Positions 8,293 through 15,180 of a stretch of 37,750 bases of DNA are shown piece by piece. The notes beneath the pieces were generated by a model, which had not been told where the DNA came from, did not search any database, and was given only the letters and a program-made list of their open reading frames with translations. The stretch spans positions 1 through 37,750 of the forward strand of contig ONYS01000019.1 of NCBI GenBank assembly GCA_900322095.1, in the 5' to 3' direction. Positions within the stretch are counted from its first letter, which is position 1. Each line of letters opens with the position of its first letter. The position numbers and the translations under genes are program-made. Origin of the DNA: an uncultured Prevotella sp. (GTDB taxonomy: Bacteria; Bacteroidota; Bacteroidia; Bacteroidales; Bacteroidaceae).

Positions 8293-8352
8293 TCACGCTC
8301 TACAATTTCTTGCAAAGTAAAAATAAAACCAGTAAGATGCGTAATACTTCAT
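8293..8352 (-). CDS. Phe/Tyr leader peptide of the aromatic operon attenuator
   Basis: A 19-codon ORF starts 19-20 nt after the predicted transcription start and encodes MKYYASYWFYFYFARNCRA. Nine of 19 residues are aromatic (5 Tyr, 3 Phe, 1 Trp), with an uninterrupted W-F-Y-F-Y-F run. It sits upstream of an operon making exactly Phe and Tyr. This is the pattern of pheL-type leader peptides: scarcity of charged tRNA-Phe or tRNA-Tyr would stall the ribosome in the run. The last codons and stop (AGA GCG TGA) contain the GAGCG that can pair with the terminator 5' arm, so a ribosome reaching the stop would mask it and let the terminator form. A purine/A-rich stretch (AAAAAATAAAG) precedes the ATG, as usual for Bacteroidetes. 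Too short for ordinary gene finders. Confidence 0.87.
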   Translation of the reverse strand: MKYYASYWFYFYFARNCRA

Positions 8353-8377
8353 ATCTTTATTTTTTAATTTCTGCTTG

Positions 8378-8409
8378 CAAATGTAATAATTCTCTTTCAA
8401 ACTGACAAA
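8378..8409 (-). promoter_or_regulatory. Promoter of the Phe/Tyr operon
   Basis: On the minus strand TTTG (8409-8406), a 20-nt spacer, then TACATTTG (8385-8378), an exact Bacteroidetes -33/-7 pair. Start of transcription is expected near 8371, just upstream of the leader peptide ATG at 8352. Confidence 0.8.
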
Positions 8410-8634
8410 TATTTGCCGAAGAAAAATAGAAAATTATATAAATTATGCCGATTTGAGAACAAAGATTAGGGCTGGATGGCGATTATTCCCTAAGTGCAGA
8501 AGTTTGAAGTCTGCTGTCTATGGAGTTTGAATTCACCGTCTTTCGTCCTCATTTTTCCCATGTTTGGAGAAGGTTTTCTCCTTATTTGCAGAGCGTTTTT
8601 TCCTTTCTTCGGTGATCATTTGCCGCAGGCTTGG
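8410..8634. other. Intergenic stretch between divergent-looking control region and TPR gene
   Basis: No ORF, promoter or RNA gene was recognised. A small 6-bp hairpin (GGAGAAGGTTTTCTCC, 8566-8581) lies here without a U-run on the minus strand, so it is not a clear terminator for the TPR gene. Confidence 0.4.
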
Positions 8635-9546
8635 TCACTGTAGGAAGGGATTATTGTTCTTATAGCTTTGTTCAACTTGTTGCTGAATGTCCTCGTGACC
8701 AATGGCCTCGAAGTTTCCGCTGACTCCCTGTGCGCCTTCGGGATCCAGTTCGAGAACACTCTTCATGTCCTCTTCGGCTCCTTGCTTGTCGCCCATGGAG
8801 AGTTTGAGGTTGCCCCGCTCGCGGAAAGCCTCAACACTGAAAGGATTCAGGCTTATCACCTTGTCGTAGCACTTCAGAGCCTCATCGTTGTGGCCCAAGG
8901 CTTGTTGCACGCGGGCGATGAACATCATTGCATCCTCCGACTCACTGTCGTTCTCGCTCAGCCAGTTGGCATCGGCTTCGGCGCCAGTCTGGTCGCCCAT
9001 CTTCAATAGCAGCGTGCCGCGCAACAGCATGGCTTCCTTCAGCAGTTGGGCATGGTCTTCAGCGGCCTTGTTGCAGAGGGCGATGCATTGTGAAATCTGT
9101 GCTACGGCCTGAATCATGTCGCCCTTGCCGCGCATGGCTCTTGCCAACTCGTAAATGGCCTGCGCATTCTCGGCATCCAACGTCTTGGCTTTCTCACTGA
9201 CCTCAGCCATGTGGTCGTAGTCTTCAATCATATAATAGATGTTGGCCATACGTAGAAGGATGCGAATATTGTCGGGCTGGGCTTCATGGAGCATGGTCAA
9301 TTGTTCCAACGCCTTGTCCATCTGGTCGGCGCGGATATATATCTGTGAAAGATAGTCGTGTATTTCCAAATCTTCGTGAAATTCGAGAGCTTTATCGAAG
9401 CATTTTACCGCATAATCGGCCTGTCCCATGTTCATGGCTTTCACTCCGTCGTATTTCAAAACATCGAAGTCACGGTCTTTGTTTTGCTGTTTGTCTTGTG
9501 AATTATCTTGGGCATTGCCGCCGAAGAGTTGTTTAAAGAATCCCAT
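8635..9546 (-). CDS. Tetratricopeptide-repeat protein
   Basis: This 303-residue soluble protein is built of TPR units (about residues 30-270). Clear repeats include YAVKCFDKALEFHEDLEIHDYLSQIY, MDKALEQLTMLHEAQPDNIRILLRMANIYY, HNDEALKCYDKVISLNPFSVEAFRERGNLK and QGAEEDMKSVLELDPEGAQG. The N-terminal MGFFKQLFGG is amphipathic and followed by a low-complexity Asp/Gln/Asn-rich linker. No signal peptide or enzymatic domain is seen. Such proteins act as protein-binding scaffolds; the partner is unknown. Monocistronic with its own promoter (TAATTTTG at 9573-9566). Confidence 0.85.
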   Translation of the reverse strand: MGFFKQLFGGNAQDNSQDKQQNKDRDFDVLKYDGVKAMNMGQADYAVKCFDKALEFHEDLEIHDYLSQIYIRADQMDKALEQLTMLHEAQPDNIRILLRMANIYYMIEDYDHMAEVSEKAKTLDAENAQAIYELARAMRGKGDMIQAVAQISQCIALCNKAAEDHAQLLKEAMLLRGTLLLKMGDQTGAEADANWLSENDSESEDAMMFIARVQQALGHNDEALKCYDKVISLNPFSVEAFRERGNLKLSMGDKQGAEEDMKSVLELDPEGAQGVSGNFEAIGHEDIQQQVEQSYKNNNPFLQ

Positions 9547-9565
9547 ATTGTTTTAGTTTTGCTGA

Positions 9566-9573
9566 CAAAATTA
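9566..9573 (-). promoter_or_regulatory. -7 element of the TPR gene promoter
   Basis: Minus-strand TAATTTTG matches TAnnTTTG about 20 nt before the ATG. The -33 element is weak (TTCG about 20 nt upstream). Confidence 0.5.
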
Positions 9574-9721
9574 ATATAAAAAAGCGATAAATACGAAGAT
9601 TTCCGCCCACAAAATACAGCGGTCCGTGAGATTTCCTGTATCGGGCCGGTCGTGCACGCTCAATCTTGTAATCCTTTGGCTATAGTGAAGTATGGATTAC
9701 CACCGCCGTGACAGCTAATTA

Positions 9722-9746
9722 TGCATAATGCATTGCGCATTATGCA
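9722..9746. repeat. Inverted repeat, TGCATAATGC / GCATTATGCA
   Basis: Perfect 10-bp inverted repeat with a 5-nt loop (ATTGC), built from the alternating GCATAATGC word. It lies just beyond the terminator of the zinc-ribbon gene in non-coding DNA. Probably a cruciform or REP-like element; function unknown. Confidence 0.6.
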
Positions 9747-9747
9747 A

Positions 9748-9787
9748 TAAAAAGGCTGGCTTTCGAACCGAGTCGGAAACCAGCCTT
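9748..9787 (-). terminator. Rho-independent terminator of the nif3/zinc-ribbon operon
   Basis: On the minus strand AGGCTGGTTTC pairs with GAAAGCCAGCCT and is followed by TTTTTATT. It begins about 20 nt after the stop codon of the zinc-ribbon gene. Confidence 0.88.
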
Positions 9788-9805
9788 CTGCTATAATAAT
9801 AAATC

Positions 9806-10642
9806 TTATTCTTCAGGAACTTCAGTCGTGTCTTCCTTCTTCTTGCGGCGTGTGACACGCTTGCGCTTCTTCTCCTCTGTGGGTTGAACGGTCTTGATAC
9901 CAGCCAACTCAGGATCGATGAGGATGCGCCCGCAATATTCGCAGACGATGATCTTCTTGTGCATCTTGATATCCAACTGGCGCTGAGGCGGAATCTTGTT
10001 GAAGCATCCACCGCAGGCGTCGCGCTCCACGGTCACGATGCCAAGTCCATTGCGTGAGCTCTGACGGATGCGCTTGAACGATTGCAGCAGGCGGCTTTCG
10101 ATCTTTGTCTCAAGTTCTTTTGCTTCCTCACGAAGCTGCTCCTCAGTGGAACGCGTCTCCTCCATGATCTTGTCCAGTTCGCTGCGCTTGTGCTCCAGGT
10201 CATTCTTGCGGGATTCAATCAAAGTGTGGGTCTCTTCAAGTTCCTTCTTGACGTTGTCCACTTTAGCAAGAGCTTCCTTGATCTTCTTCTCGCACAGTTC
10301 GATTTCGAGCGACTGATATTCAATCTCCTTGGTCAGCGTATCGTATTCACGGTTGTTCTTTACATCGTCGAGCTGCTTCTTGTAGCGCTCCACGCTGGCC
10401 TGAGCGTCGGTGATCTCGCCCTTCTTCTGTGCGATGGCGTTGTTAAATTCCTCAATCTCGTTCTCGAGCTTAGTCACTCGTGTGTTGAGACCTTGAATCT
10501 CGTCCTCCAAGTCTTGTACTTCCAGAGGCAGTTCACCACGGTAGGCACGCACCTCGTCGATCTTCGAGAGGACGGTCTGCAGGCGATAGAGATTCTTCAA
10601 CTTCTCTTCAACAGTCAAATCTGTAGGATCTTTTTTTGCCAT
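9806..10642 (-). CDS. C4-type zinc-ribbon coiled-coil protein (DUF164 / zf-RING_7)
   Basis: This 278-residue protein has a long antiparallel coiled coil (about residues 10-185, rich in Glu/Lys/Leu heptads) followed by a zinc ribbon: DACGGCFNKIPPQ (CxxC) and IIVCEYCGRIL (CxxC), about residues 205-240. The C-terminal tail is very basic (EEKKRKRVTRRKKKED), suggesting nucleic-acid contact. The family is widespread, and its precise role is not settled; a link to RNA/DNA metabolism or secretion has been suggested. It is cotranscribed with the Nif3-like gene 24 nt upstream, a pairing repeatedly seen in bacteria. Confidence 0.88.
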   Translation of the reverse strand: MAKKDPTDLTVEEKLKNLYRLQTVLSKIDEVRAYRGELPLEVQDLEDEIQGLNTRVTKLENEIEEFNNAIAQKKGEITDAQASVERYKKQLDDVKNNREYDTLTKEIEYQSLEIELCEKKIKEALAKVDNVKKELEETHTLIESRKNDLEHKRSELDKIMEETRSTEEQLREEAKELETKIESRLLQSFKRIRQSSRNGLGIVTVERDACGGCFNKIPPQRQLDIKMHKKIIVCEYCGRILIDPELAGIKTVQPTEEKKRKRVTRRKKKEDTTEVPEE

Positions 10643-10666
10643 TTCTTTATAGTATTATTCGATAAA

Positions 10667-11542
10667 TCAAAGATATATGATTGGATTCGTATTTATTTCA
10701 GTGATGAAAGTCTTCACTTCAGGACAGCGATGAGCCAAGATGTCACGGAAAATTTCCGATGTGTATTGTTCGCTCTGGTAATGTCCGATGACGCAAATCA
10801 GAATTTCCTGGTCGTGACCGAAATATTGATGATAGTGCATCTCGCCGGTGATAAAGGCGTCGGCTCCTTCAATGATGGCATCGTCGAGCAGGAAGTCGCC
10901 CGCTCCACCGCATAAAGCCACCGAGCGAATGGGGCGGCGCAGGAGTTGATTGCACATCACACATTCCACACCGAACGTCTTGCGCAGCTTCAATACCAAG
11001 TCGTCAGCAGCTAAGGCTTCGTCGAATGAACCGATGACGCCGTCTGCGCCTTCGATGACATTTTGTTTGAAAGCATAGCCGTCGGTTTGCTGTGGCTGCA
11101 GCTCTCGGCAGAGCTTCTCATGATCTTCGGCTTCAGACTGGCTGACGCTCACTTGCTGTTGCTTGCCAAAGAAACGCAGGTTCTTCAGCCCCAATTTCTC
11201 AGCCATCTTGTAGTTCACGCCACCGCGCACGCTGTCCATATTGGTGTGCATGGAGAGAATGGCGATGTCGTTTTTCAAAGCCTTCATCACCGTGCGCTGC
11301 ACGTAGTCTTCACCCGTGATTCTGCGCAATTTATGGAAGATGAGAGGATGATGGGAGATAATCAGATTGCAACCCTTGCTGATGGCCTCATCGACGATAG
11401 CCTCAGTCACGTCAAGACATAATAAAGCCCCTGAGACTTCCGCATCTGTTAATCCAATCTGCATGCCGGCATTATCAAAGTCAGCTTGCAAGGACAGAGG
11501 CGCGAATTGTTCAAGGGCATTAACCACTTCTTTTATTCTCAC
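10667..11542 (-). CDS. Nif3-like dinuclear metal centre protein (GTP cyclohydrolase 1 type 2 homolog)
   Basis: This 291-residue protein belongs to the NIF3/YbgI family, toroidal hexamers with a di-metal site of unclear physiological activity. Metal ligands visible: ISHHPLIFHK (two His), HTNMDSV (His/Asp) and, near the C-terminus, GEMHYHQYF and GHYQSEQYT (His and Glu). It is shorter than Bacteroidetes versions with a full PII-like insert (about 360 residues), so the insert here looks reduced. It heads the operon with the zinc-ribbon protein and has an excellent promoter directly upstream. Confidence 0.9.
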   Translation of the reverse strand: MRIKEVVNALEQFAPLSLQADFDNAGMQIGLTDAEVSGALLCLDVTEAIVDEAISKGCNLIISHHPLIFHKLRRITGEDYVQRTVMKALKNDIAILSMHTNMDSVRGGVNYKMAEKLGLKNLRFFGKQQQVSVSQSEAEDHEKLCRELQPQQTDGYAFKQNVIEGADGVIGSFDEALAADDLVLKLRKTFGVECVMCNQLLRRPIRSVALCGGAGDFLLDDAIIEGADAFITGEMHYHQYFGHDQEILICVIGHYQSEQYTSEIFRDILAHRCPEVKTFITEINTNPIIYL

Positions 11543-11561
11543 GCTATAATGAAATTTGTTG

Positions 11562-11592
11562 CAAAGATAGCAAATATTATTCGATCGTGCAA
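11562..11592 (-). promoter_or_regulatory. Promoter of the nif3/zinc-ribbon operon
   Basis: Minus strand TTG (11592-11590), a 20-nt spacer, TATCTTTG (11569-11562): a full Bacteroidetes promoter match about 20 nt before the start codon. Confidence 0.8.
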
Positions 11593-11678
11593 CGGAAGCC
11601 GTTGATTTTAGTTTGTTTTAACTATTTTCAGACAAAGTTCCTTCGGCCGGTTATCAGGCGAACTGAGGGAAATGGTTA

Positions 11679-12560
11679 TTATCGACTGCTGTCCAGCCTA
11701 TCCTGTGGCCAATCGTCGATGTTGGCGTTTGCCTCGACGCGCTTTTCCACCTTGTCGTCCAGACTTTTGAAGAAATCATATCCCGTGAGCTGTTCAATCT
11801 CGTCAACCGTACGCACACACTGTCTGTAGTCTTGTTTGTCGCCCGTATTCTGATAGATGAAGCCGATAGCCTTGGGAGTTCCCGTCATGCAGAGAACTAC
11901 TTTGAAGAAAGCAGTGGGGACTTTCACCTTATGCTCGCCAATCGTCTTCTTGCTGTTCGGCGCATAGATTGGTCCGCAGGCTATGTATACGCCGCCATAC
12001 TCCTTTGCCCAGTCGCGGCACTGCGATTCCAGGCGGTTCCATTCGTATTTGTTGAGCTTGGGATTCTGCGGACAAATGTTGGTCAAGAGAAAAGATTGGT
12101 TCATTGCGTCTTGATTCCACTTGTTGTCGCCTGCCGGACACTGATGACCGCGGTCGAAGTGGGAGCGATAGTAATCCCATGTTGTAGCGCGTGGCTCAGG
12201 CACTTCCTCGTCTTCTGTAAATTCAACGCCATTGCGGTCGGCGTCTCCGCTGACTCTGTCGGACGAGAGATACCATGCCACCCAATTGGGCTCCTTGGTT
12301 TGGATGTTGTAGGATACGGTATAACCGATGCGCTTGAGAAGAATCTGCCCATCGACATTGGCCGGCAATTCATAGCCTTTGCCAGCCTCGATTGTTGTGG
12401 ATTCTTCCGAGTCAGCATGCTTGGCATCGTCGGCTTTGCTGGCAACGTTCTCAACATTGTTCTCAGCCTTCTGGAGGGTGGTAAGGAATTTACTGTCTTT
12501 TTGTGGACGGCAGCCGGTCAAGAGTGCGGCTGCCAAGAGGATGGAAAGATAAGGTCTCAT
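11679..12560 (-). CDS. DNA/RNA non-specific endonuclease, lipoprotein
   Basis: This 293-residue protein is a beta-beta-alpha-metal (NUC1/Serratia-type) nuclease that cuts single- and double-stranded nucleic acids. The catalytic motif DRGHQCPAGDNKW (about residues 135-147) supplies the general-base His, with MNQSFLLTNICPQNPKLNKYEWNRLE giving the metal-binding Asn. The N-terminus MRPYLSILLAAALLTGC is a lipoprotein signal with lipobox LTGC (Cys17), so it should be tethered in the cell envelope. It overlaps the upstream FetB-like gene by 4 nt (ATGA), so it is coupled to the exporter genes. A role in scavenging extracellular DNA for nucleotides or phosphate is inference. Confidence 0.92.
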   Translation of the reverse strand: MRPYLSILLAAALLTGCRPQKDSKFLTTLQKAENNVENVASKADDAKHADSEESTTIEAGKGYELPANVDGQILLKRIGYTVSYNIQTKEPNWVAWYLSSDRVSGDADRNGVEFTEDEEVPEPRATTWDYYRSHFDRGHQCPAGDNKWNQDAMNQSFLLTNICPQNPKLNKYEWNRLESQCRDWAKEYGGVYIACGPIYAPNSKKTIGEHKVKVPTAFFKVVLCMTGTPKAIGFIYQNTGDKQDYRQCVRTVDEIEQLTGYDFFKSLDDKVEKRVEANANIDDWPQDRLDSSR

Positions 12561-13327
12561 TGTTTTTTCTTTAATTGCTCGTATTTGTCAAACGAATAGT
12601 GGCGTCCCAGCCAGATGGCGATGAAAAGAGAAGATACCGATGCAGCCATCATCGTGATGAGTAGCAGGGCCTCGAACAGCACAGCCTGCACCGGACTGAC
12701 GTTCATCATAATCAATATCCACGCCGCGGAGCATCCCAACGGAAGCAGCAGTAAGGCCATGCGTCTCGTCAGAGGAGCAAGCGCACTCTCAAAGGCCCGT
12801 CGCTGAAAATGGGAGGTGGCTTCGTTGTGCGTGGCACCGTTGCCTATCATGTAGTCGTAGAGTTGATGGTGGGCATACAGACCGGCGTAGTAAGCGGAGA
12901 GAGCCTTGCCGTTGGTCAGGGCGATGGCTGCCGATATGAATCCGCTGATTGGAATGAGCCACTGTGGTTGGAAGGGATTCTTAAGCCCCAATACGAGGAA
13001 AAGAAACCACAAACTGAAAACCACCACCGACAGGGCACTGCCTGCCAACAGCGGAATGAGCACACGCCCCCGCGGTTGGCGTGAGCTGACGGTAGCCTCG
13101 GCAGCAGCCAAGACGATGAGCAACACTACGCAGGCGAGCGACAAGGCAAGATTGTTCACCTGCATCACCCAGTAGAGTGCCGCACCGAGCACACCCAGTC
13201 CCACCGCCATCTTGGCTACGGCGGAGAGGAGTTTCTCAATCATCGGTATGCGGAGCTTGACGATCAGTGCTATTGGGAGCACCAGCAGTATCAAACCCGC
13301 TAAGATTCCTAATAATGAAATGTTCAT
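12557..13327 (-). CDS. fetB: FetB-like (UPF0014) ABC transporter permease
   Basis: This 256-residue protein has about six to seven membrane segments and resembles E. coli FetB, the permease of an ABC system implicated in iron export and oxidative-stress resistance. Matching stretches: WLIPISGFISAAIALTNGKAL (FetB VIPIAGMIAGNAM region), GNGATHNEATSHFQRRAFESALAPLTRRMALL and SPVQAVLFEALLLITMMAASVSSLFIAIWL. The family's VSLPGMMSG segment is changed here (LLLPLGCSA), so this is a divergent member. Its start lies 92 nt inside the end of the ATPase gene; internal ATGs would remove the first membrane segment, so the long overlap seems real. It overlaps the nuclease gene by 4 nt. Substrate not proven. 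Confidence 0.68.
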   Translation of the reverse strand: MNISLLGILAGLILLVLPIALIVKLRIPMIEKLLSAVAKMAVGLGVLGAALYWVMQVNNLALSLACVVLLIVLAAAEATVSSRQPRGRVLIPLLAGSALSVVVFSLWFLFLVLGLKNPFQPQWLIPISGFISAAIALTNGKALSAYYAGLYAHHQLYDYMIGNGATHNEATSHFQRRAFESALAPLTRRMALLLLPLGCSAAWILIMMNVSPVQAVLFEALLLITMMAASVSSLFIAIWLGRHYSFDKYEQLKKKQ

Positions 13328-13955
13328 TCTCTTCTTGTTTTACTAGCAAGTCGTCGGGCAGGCAGGTCAGCAGGACAGCGCTTCCGCTTTGTGCCATGGC
13401 CCTGACAAATTTGAACGTACTTTGTTCCTCTTCCATCGTGAGATCCGTTGTAAGCTCATCGGCTACAACCAAGTCGCGATGAATTTGTGAGCCTATGGAG
13501 AGTAGGGCTCGCCGCATCTCGCTGGCCGACAAGTCCCGGCACATCCGCTCACCAATGTTCTCGTCGAGTCCCAACAGCTGCCAGGCCTCGCTCAAACGGT
13601 CGTTGTCGATGTGGGTCCGGTTGATGCCCAGTTGCAGTTGAGCCTCAATCAGTTGTCTCACGGTAAGGTTGTCGAATGGGGACGGGCGTCCATCCTCTGC
13701 CGAGACTTCCGCCGGAATATAGAATATCTTCCGTCTGAAGGTTGGGGCAGAAAGCCAGTCGACCAGTTCGCCGTCGATGCTGAGGTAGCCAGAAGCCACA
13801 GGGCAGAAACCCATTACCGACCTGACGAGCGTAGTCTTGCCGCTGCCTGTTTCACCGCCGACACAACAGATGTCGCCAGGACGAATCAGGAACGACAGCG
13901 CCCGCCGGGCATTGCCTGCAGGTGAGTGAAGTATGACATCTTTCAGTTCCAGCAT
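13236..13955 (-). CDS. fetA: FetA-like ABC transporter ATP-binding protein
   Basis: This 239-residue ATPase partners the overlapping permease. Walker A is GGETGSGKTTLVRS (about residues 34-47), a Q-loop region lies near IFYIPAEVS (Gln replaced by Pro/Ala surroundings), and Walker B is LVVADE. The ABC signature is degenerate: DLSASEMRRA instead of LSGGQ. The D-loop is also unusual (ELTTDL rather than EPTSALD). The C-terminal tail (GFDTAGAPNSTDRQAPHTDD) exists only because the frame continues through the start of fetB. Pairing with a UPF0014 permease suggests a FetAB-type metal exporter; the poor signature leaves activity open. Confidence 0.75.
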   Translation of the reverse strand: MLELKDVILHSPAGNARRALSFLIRPGDICCVGGETGSGKTTLVRSVMGFCPVASGYLSIDGELVDWLSAPTFRRKIFYIPAEVSAEDGRPSPFDNLTVRQLIEAQLQLGINRTHIDNDRLSEAWQLLGLDENIGERMCRDLSASEMRRALLSIGSQIHRDLVVADELTTDLTMEEEQSTFKFVRAMAQSGSAVLLTCLPDDLLVKQEENEHFIIRNLSGFDTAGAPNSTDRQAPHTDD

Positions 13956-13976
13956 CTTCGTTTTTCTGTTTCGTTA

Positions 13977-14001
13977 CCCCAAATGCTCTTGTTATTTGGG
14001 G
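13977..14001. promoter_or_regulatory. Perfect palindrome CCCCAAAT-N9-ATTTGGGG in the fetA leader
   Basis: An 8-bp perfect inverted repeat with a 9-nt centre lies between the predicted fetA -7 box (minus TATTTTTG, 14019-14012) and the fetA start. Its position at the extreme 5' end of the transcript fits either an operator for a dimeric repressor or a 5' stabilising stem-loop. Confidence 0.55.
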
Positions 14002-14011
14002 ATAGATACTG

Positions 14012-14019
14012 CAAAAATA
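14012..14019 (-). promoter_or_regulatory. -7 element of the fetA-fetB-nuclease operon
   Basis: Minus-strand TATTTTTG matches TAnnTTTG; no clear -33 TTG is seen at the proper distance. Divergent from the aguA promoter. Confidence 0.45.
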
Positions 14020-14029
14020 CAAAAATAAA

Positions 14030-14060
14030 TTGATTGGCTCATTATTTTTAATTATATTTG
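14030..14060 (+). promoter_or_regulatory. Promoter of aguA-aguB
   Basis: TTG (14030-14032), a 20-nt spacer, TATATTTG (14053-14060): full match. Expected transcription start near 14067, which rules out the in-frame start at 14068 and supports ATG 14098 for aguA. Confidence 0.8.
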
Positions 14061-14097
14061 CATTGCATTGTTTTCAATATTCATTTATACACCGATT

Positions 14098-15141
14098 ATG
14101 GAATTGCTTCACACCGGTGCCTTCTTGCCTGCCGAATGGTATCCACAGAGCGGAATGCAGCTCACGTGGCCCCATGCGGCAACCGACTGGGCACCTTATC
14201 TTGACGAGATAACCCGCACTTTCGTTCAGTTTGCCGAGGCCATAGCCCTGCGCGAGCCGTTGCTTATCGCCACGCCCGTTCCCGACGAGACCGAGGCACA
14301 ACTCTCAAAGGGACTGTCGCCCGCTGCATTGGCCAATGTCAGAATCGTCGCCTGTCCCACCCACGACACTTGGGCACGCGACCACGGTGGGCTGTCGCTC
14401 ATCGGTGACGGCAATGTCATCTGCGACTTTAAGTTCAATGGATGGGGCGAGAAGTTTGAATGGAAAACCGACAACGCCATTACGCGTCACCTTTTCGACG
14501 CAGGCGTATTCAACGGCCGCCTTGTTTCCTATGACTTCGTGCTGGAGGGCGGAAGCATCGAGAGCGACGGTCGAGGAACCATCTTCACCACATCGACTTG
14601 TCTGCTTGCCGACCACCGCAACCAGCCCATGACCCAACAGCAGATAGAAAACAAACTCAAGACCACGCTAAATGCCAACCGTGTGGTGTGGCTCGACTAT
14701 GGGCATGTTGTCGGCGACGATACCGACGGACATATCGATACCATCGTGCGTGTGGCGCCCAACGATACCTTATTATATATGCGCGTAGAAGACGAGACGG
14801 ATGAGATGTATGATGACTTCAAGAAGCTGGAGTCGCAGCTCGAAGGCTTGCAGACCGCCGAAGGGAAGCCCTACCGTCTGTTGCCGCTTCCAACGCCACG
14901 CCCCATCTATTATGACGGTGAGCGTTTGCCAGCCACTTATGCCAACTTTGTCGTCGTCAACGGAGCGGTCATTGTGCCCACTTATCAGCAGCCCAACCTT
15001 GACCGGCAAGCCATGGATACCATCGGTAAGGCGTTTCCCGACAGGCAGATCGTGGGCATCGACGCCACCGTCGTCACCCGGCAGCACGGCTCTCTCCATT
15101 GTCTCACGATGCAGTTTCCCGAAGGCGTGTTGAAAGCCTGA
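14098..15141 (+). CDS. aguA: Agmatine deiminase
   Basis: This 347-residue enzyme hydrolyses agmatine to N-carbamoylputrescine and ammonia, a step of arginine-derived polyamine synthesis. It belongs to the guanidino-group-modifying/peptidylarginine deiminase superfamily: PTHDTWARDHGGLSL (substrate-binding Trp-Ala-Arg-Asp), EGGSIESDG, GHVVGDDTDGHIDT (catalytic Asp/His) and the nucleophilic Cys in GSLHCLTMQFP near the C-terminus. An upstream in-frame TTG (14068) would add ten residues but lies at the predicted transcription start. aguB follows 39 nt later, completing putrescine formation. A free-peptidylarginine deiminase is excluded by the short length and neighbour. Confidence 0.93.
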   Translation: MELLHTGAFLPAEWYPQSGMQLTWPHAATDWAPYLDEITRTFVQFAEAIALREPLLIATPVPDETEAQLSKGLSPAALANVRIVACPTHDTWARDHGGLSLIGDGNVICDFKFNGWGEKFEWKTDNAITRHLFDAGVFNGRLVSYDFVLEGGSIESDGRGTIFTTSTCLLADHRNQPMTQQQIENKLKTTLNANRVVWLDYGHVVGDDTDGHIDTIVRVAPNDTLLYMRVEDETDEMYDDFKKLESQLEGLQTAEGKPYRLLPLPTPRPIYYDGERLPATYANFVVVNGAVIVPTYQQPNLDRQAMDTIGKAFPDRQIVGIDATVVTRQHGSLHCLTMQFPEGVLKA

Positions 15142-15180
15142 GGCGACAGCAAACAGAATACACTTGAAAATACAATAGTT

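Noticed and set aside
8566-8581. Small hairpin after the TPR gene as a terminator
   Set aside because: It has no U-run on the minus strand and a stem of only 6 bp.
9722-9746. tRNA-like or second terminator
   Set aside because: It is an alternating AT-rich palindrome with no T-run and none of the tRNA arms.
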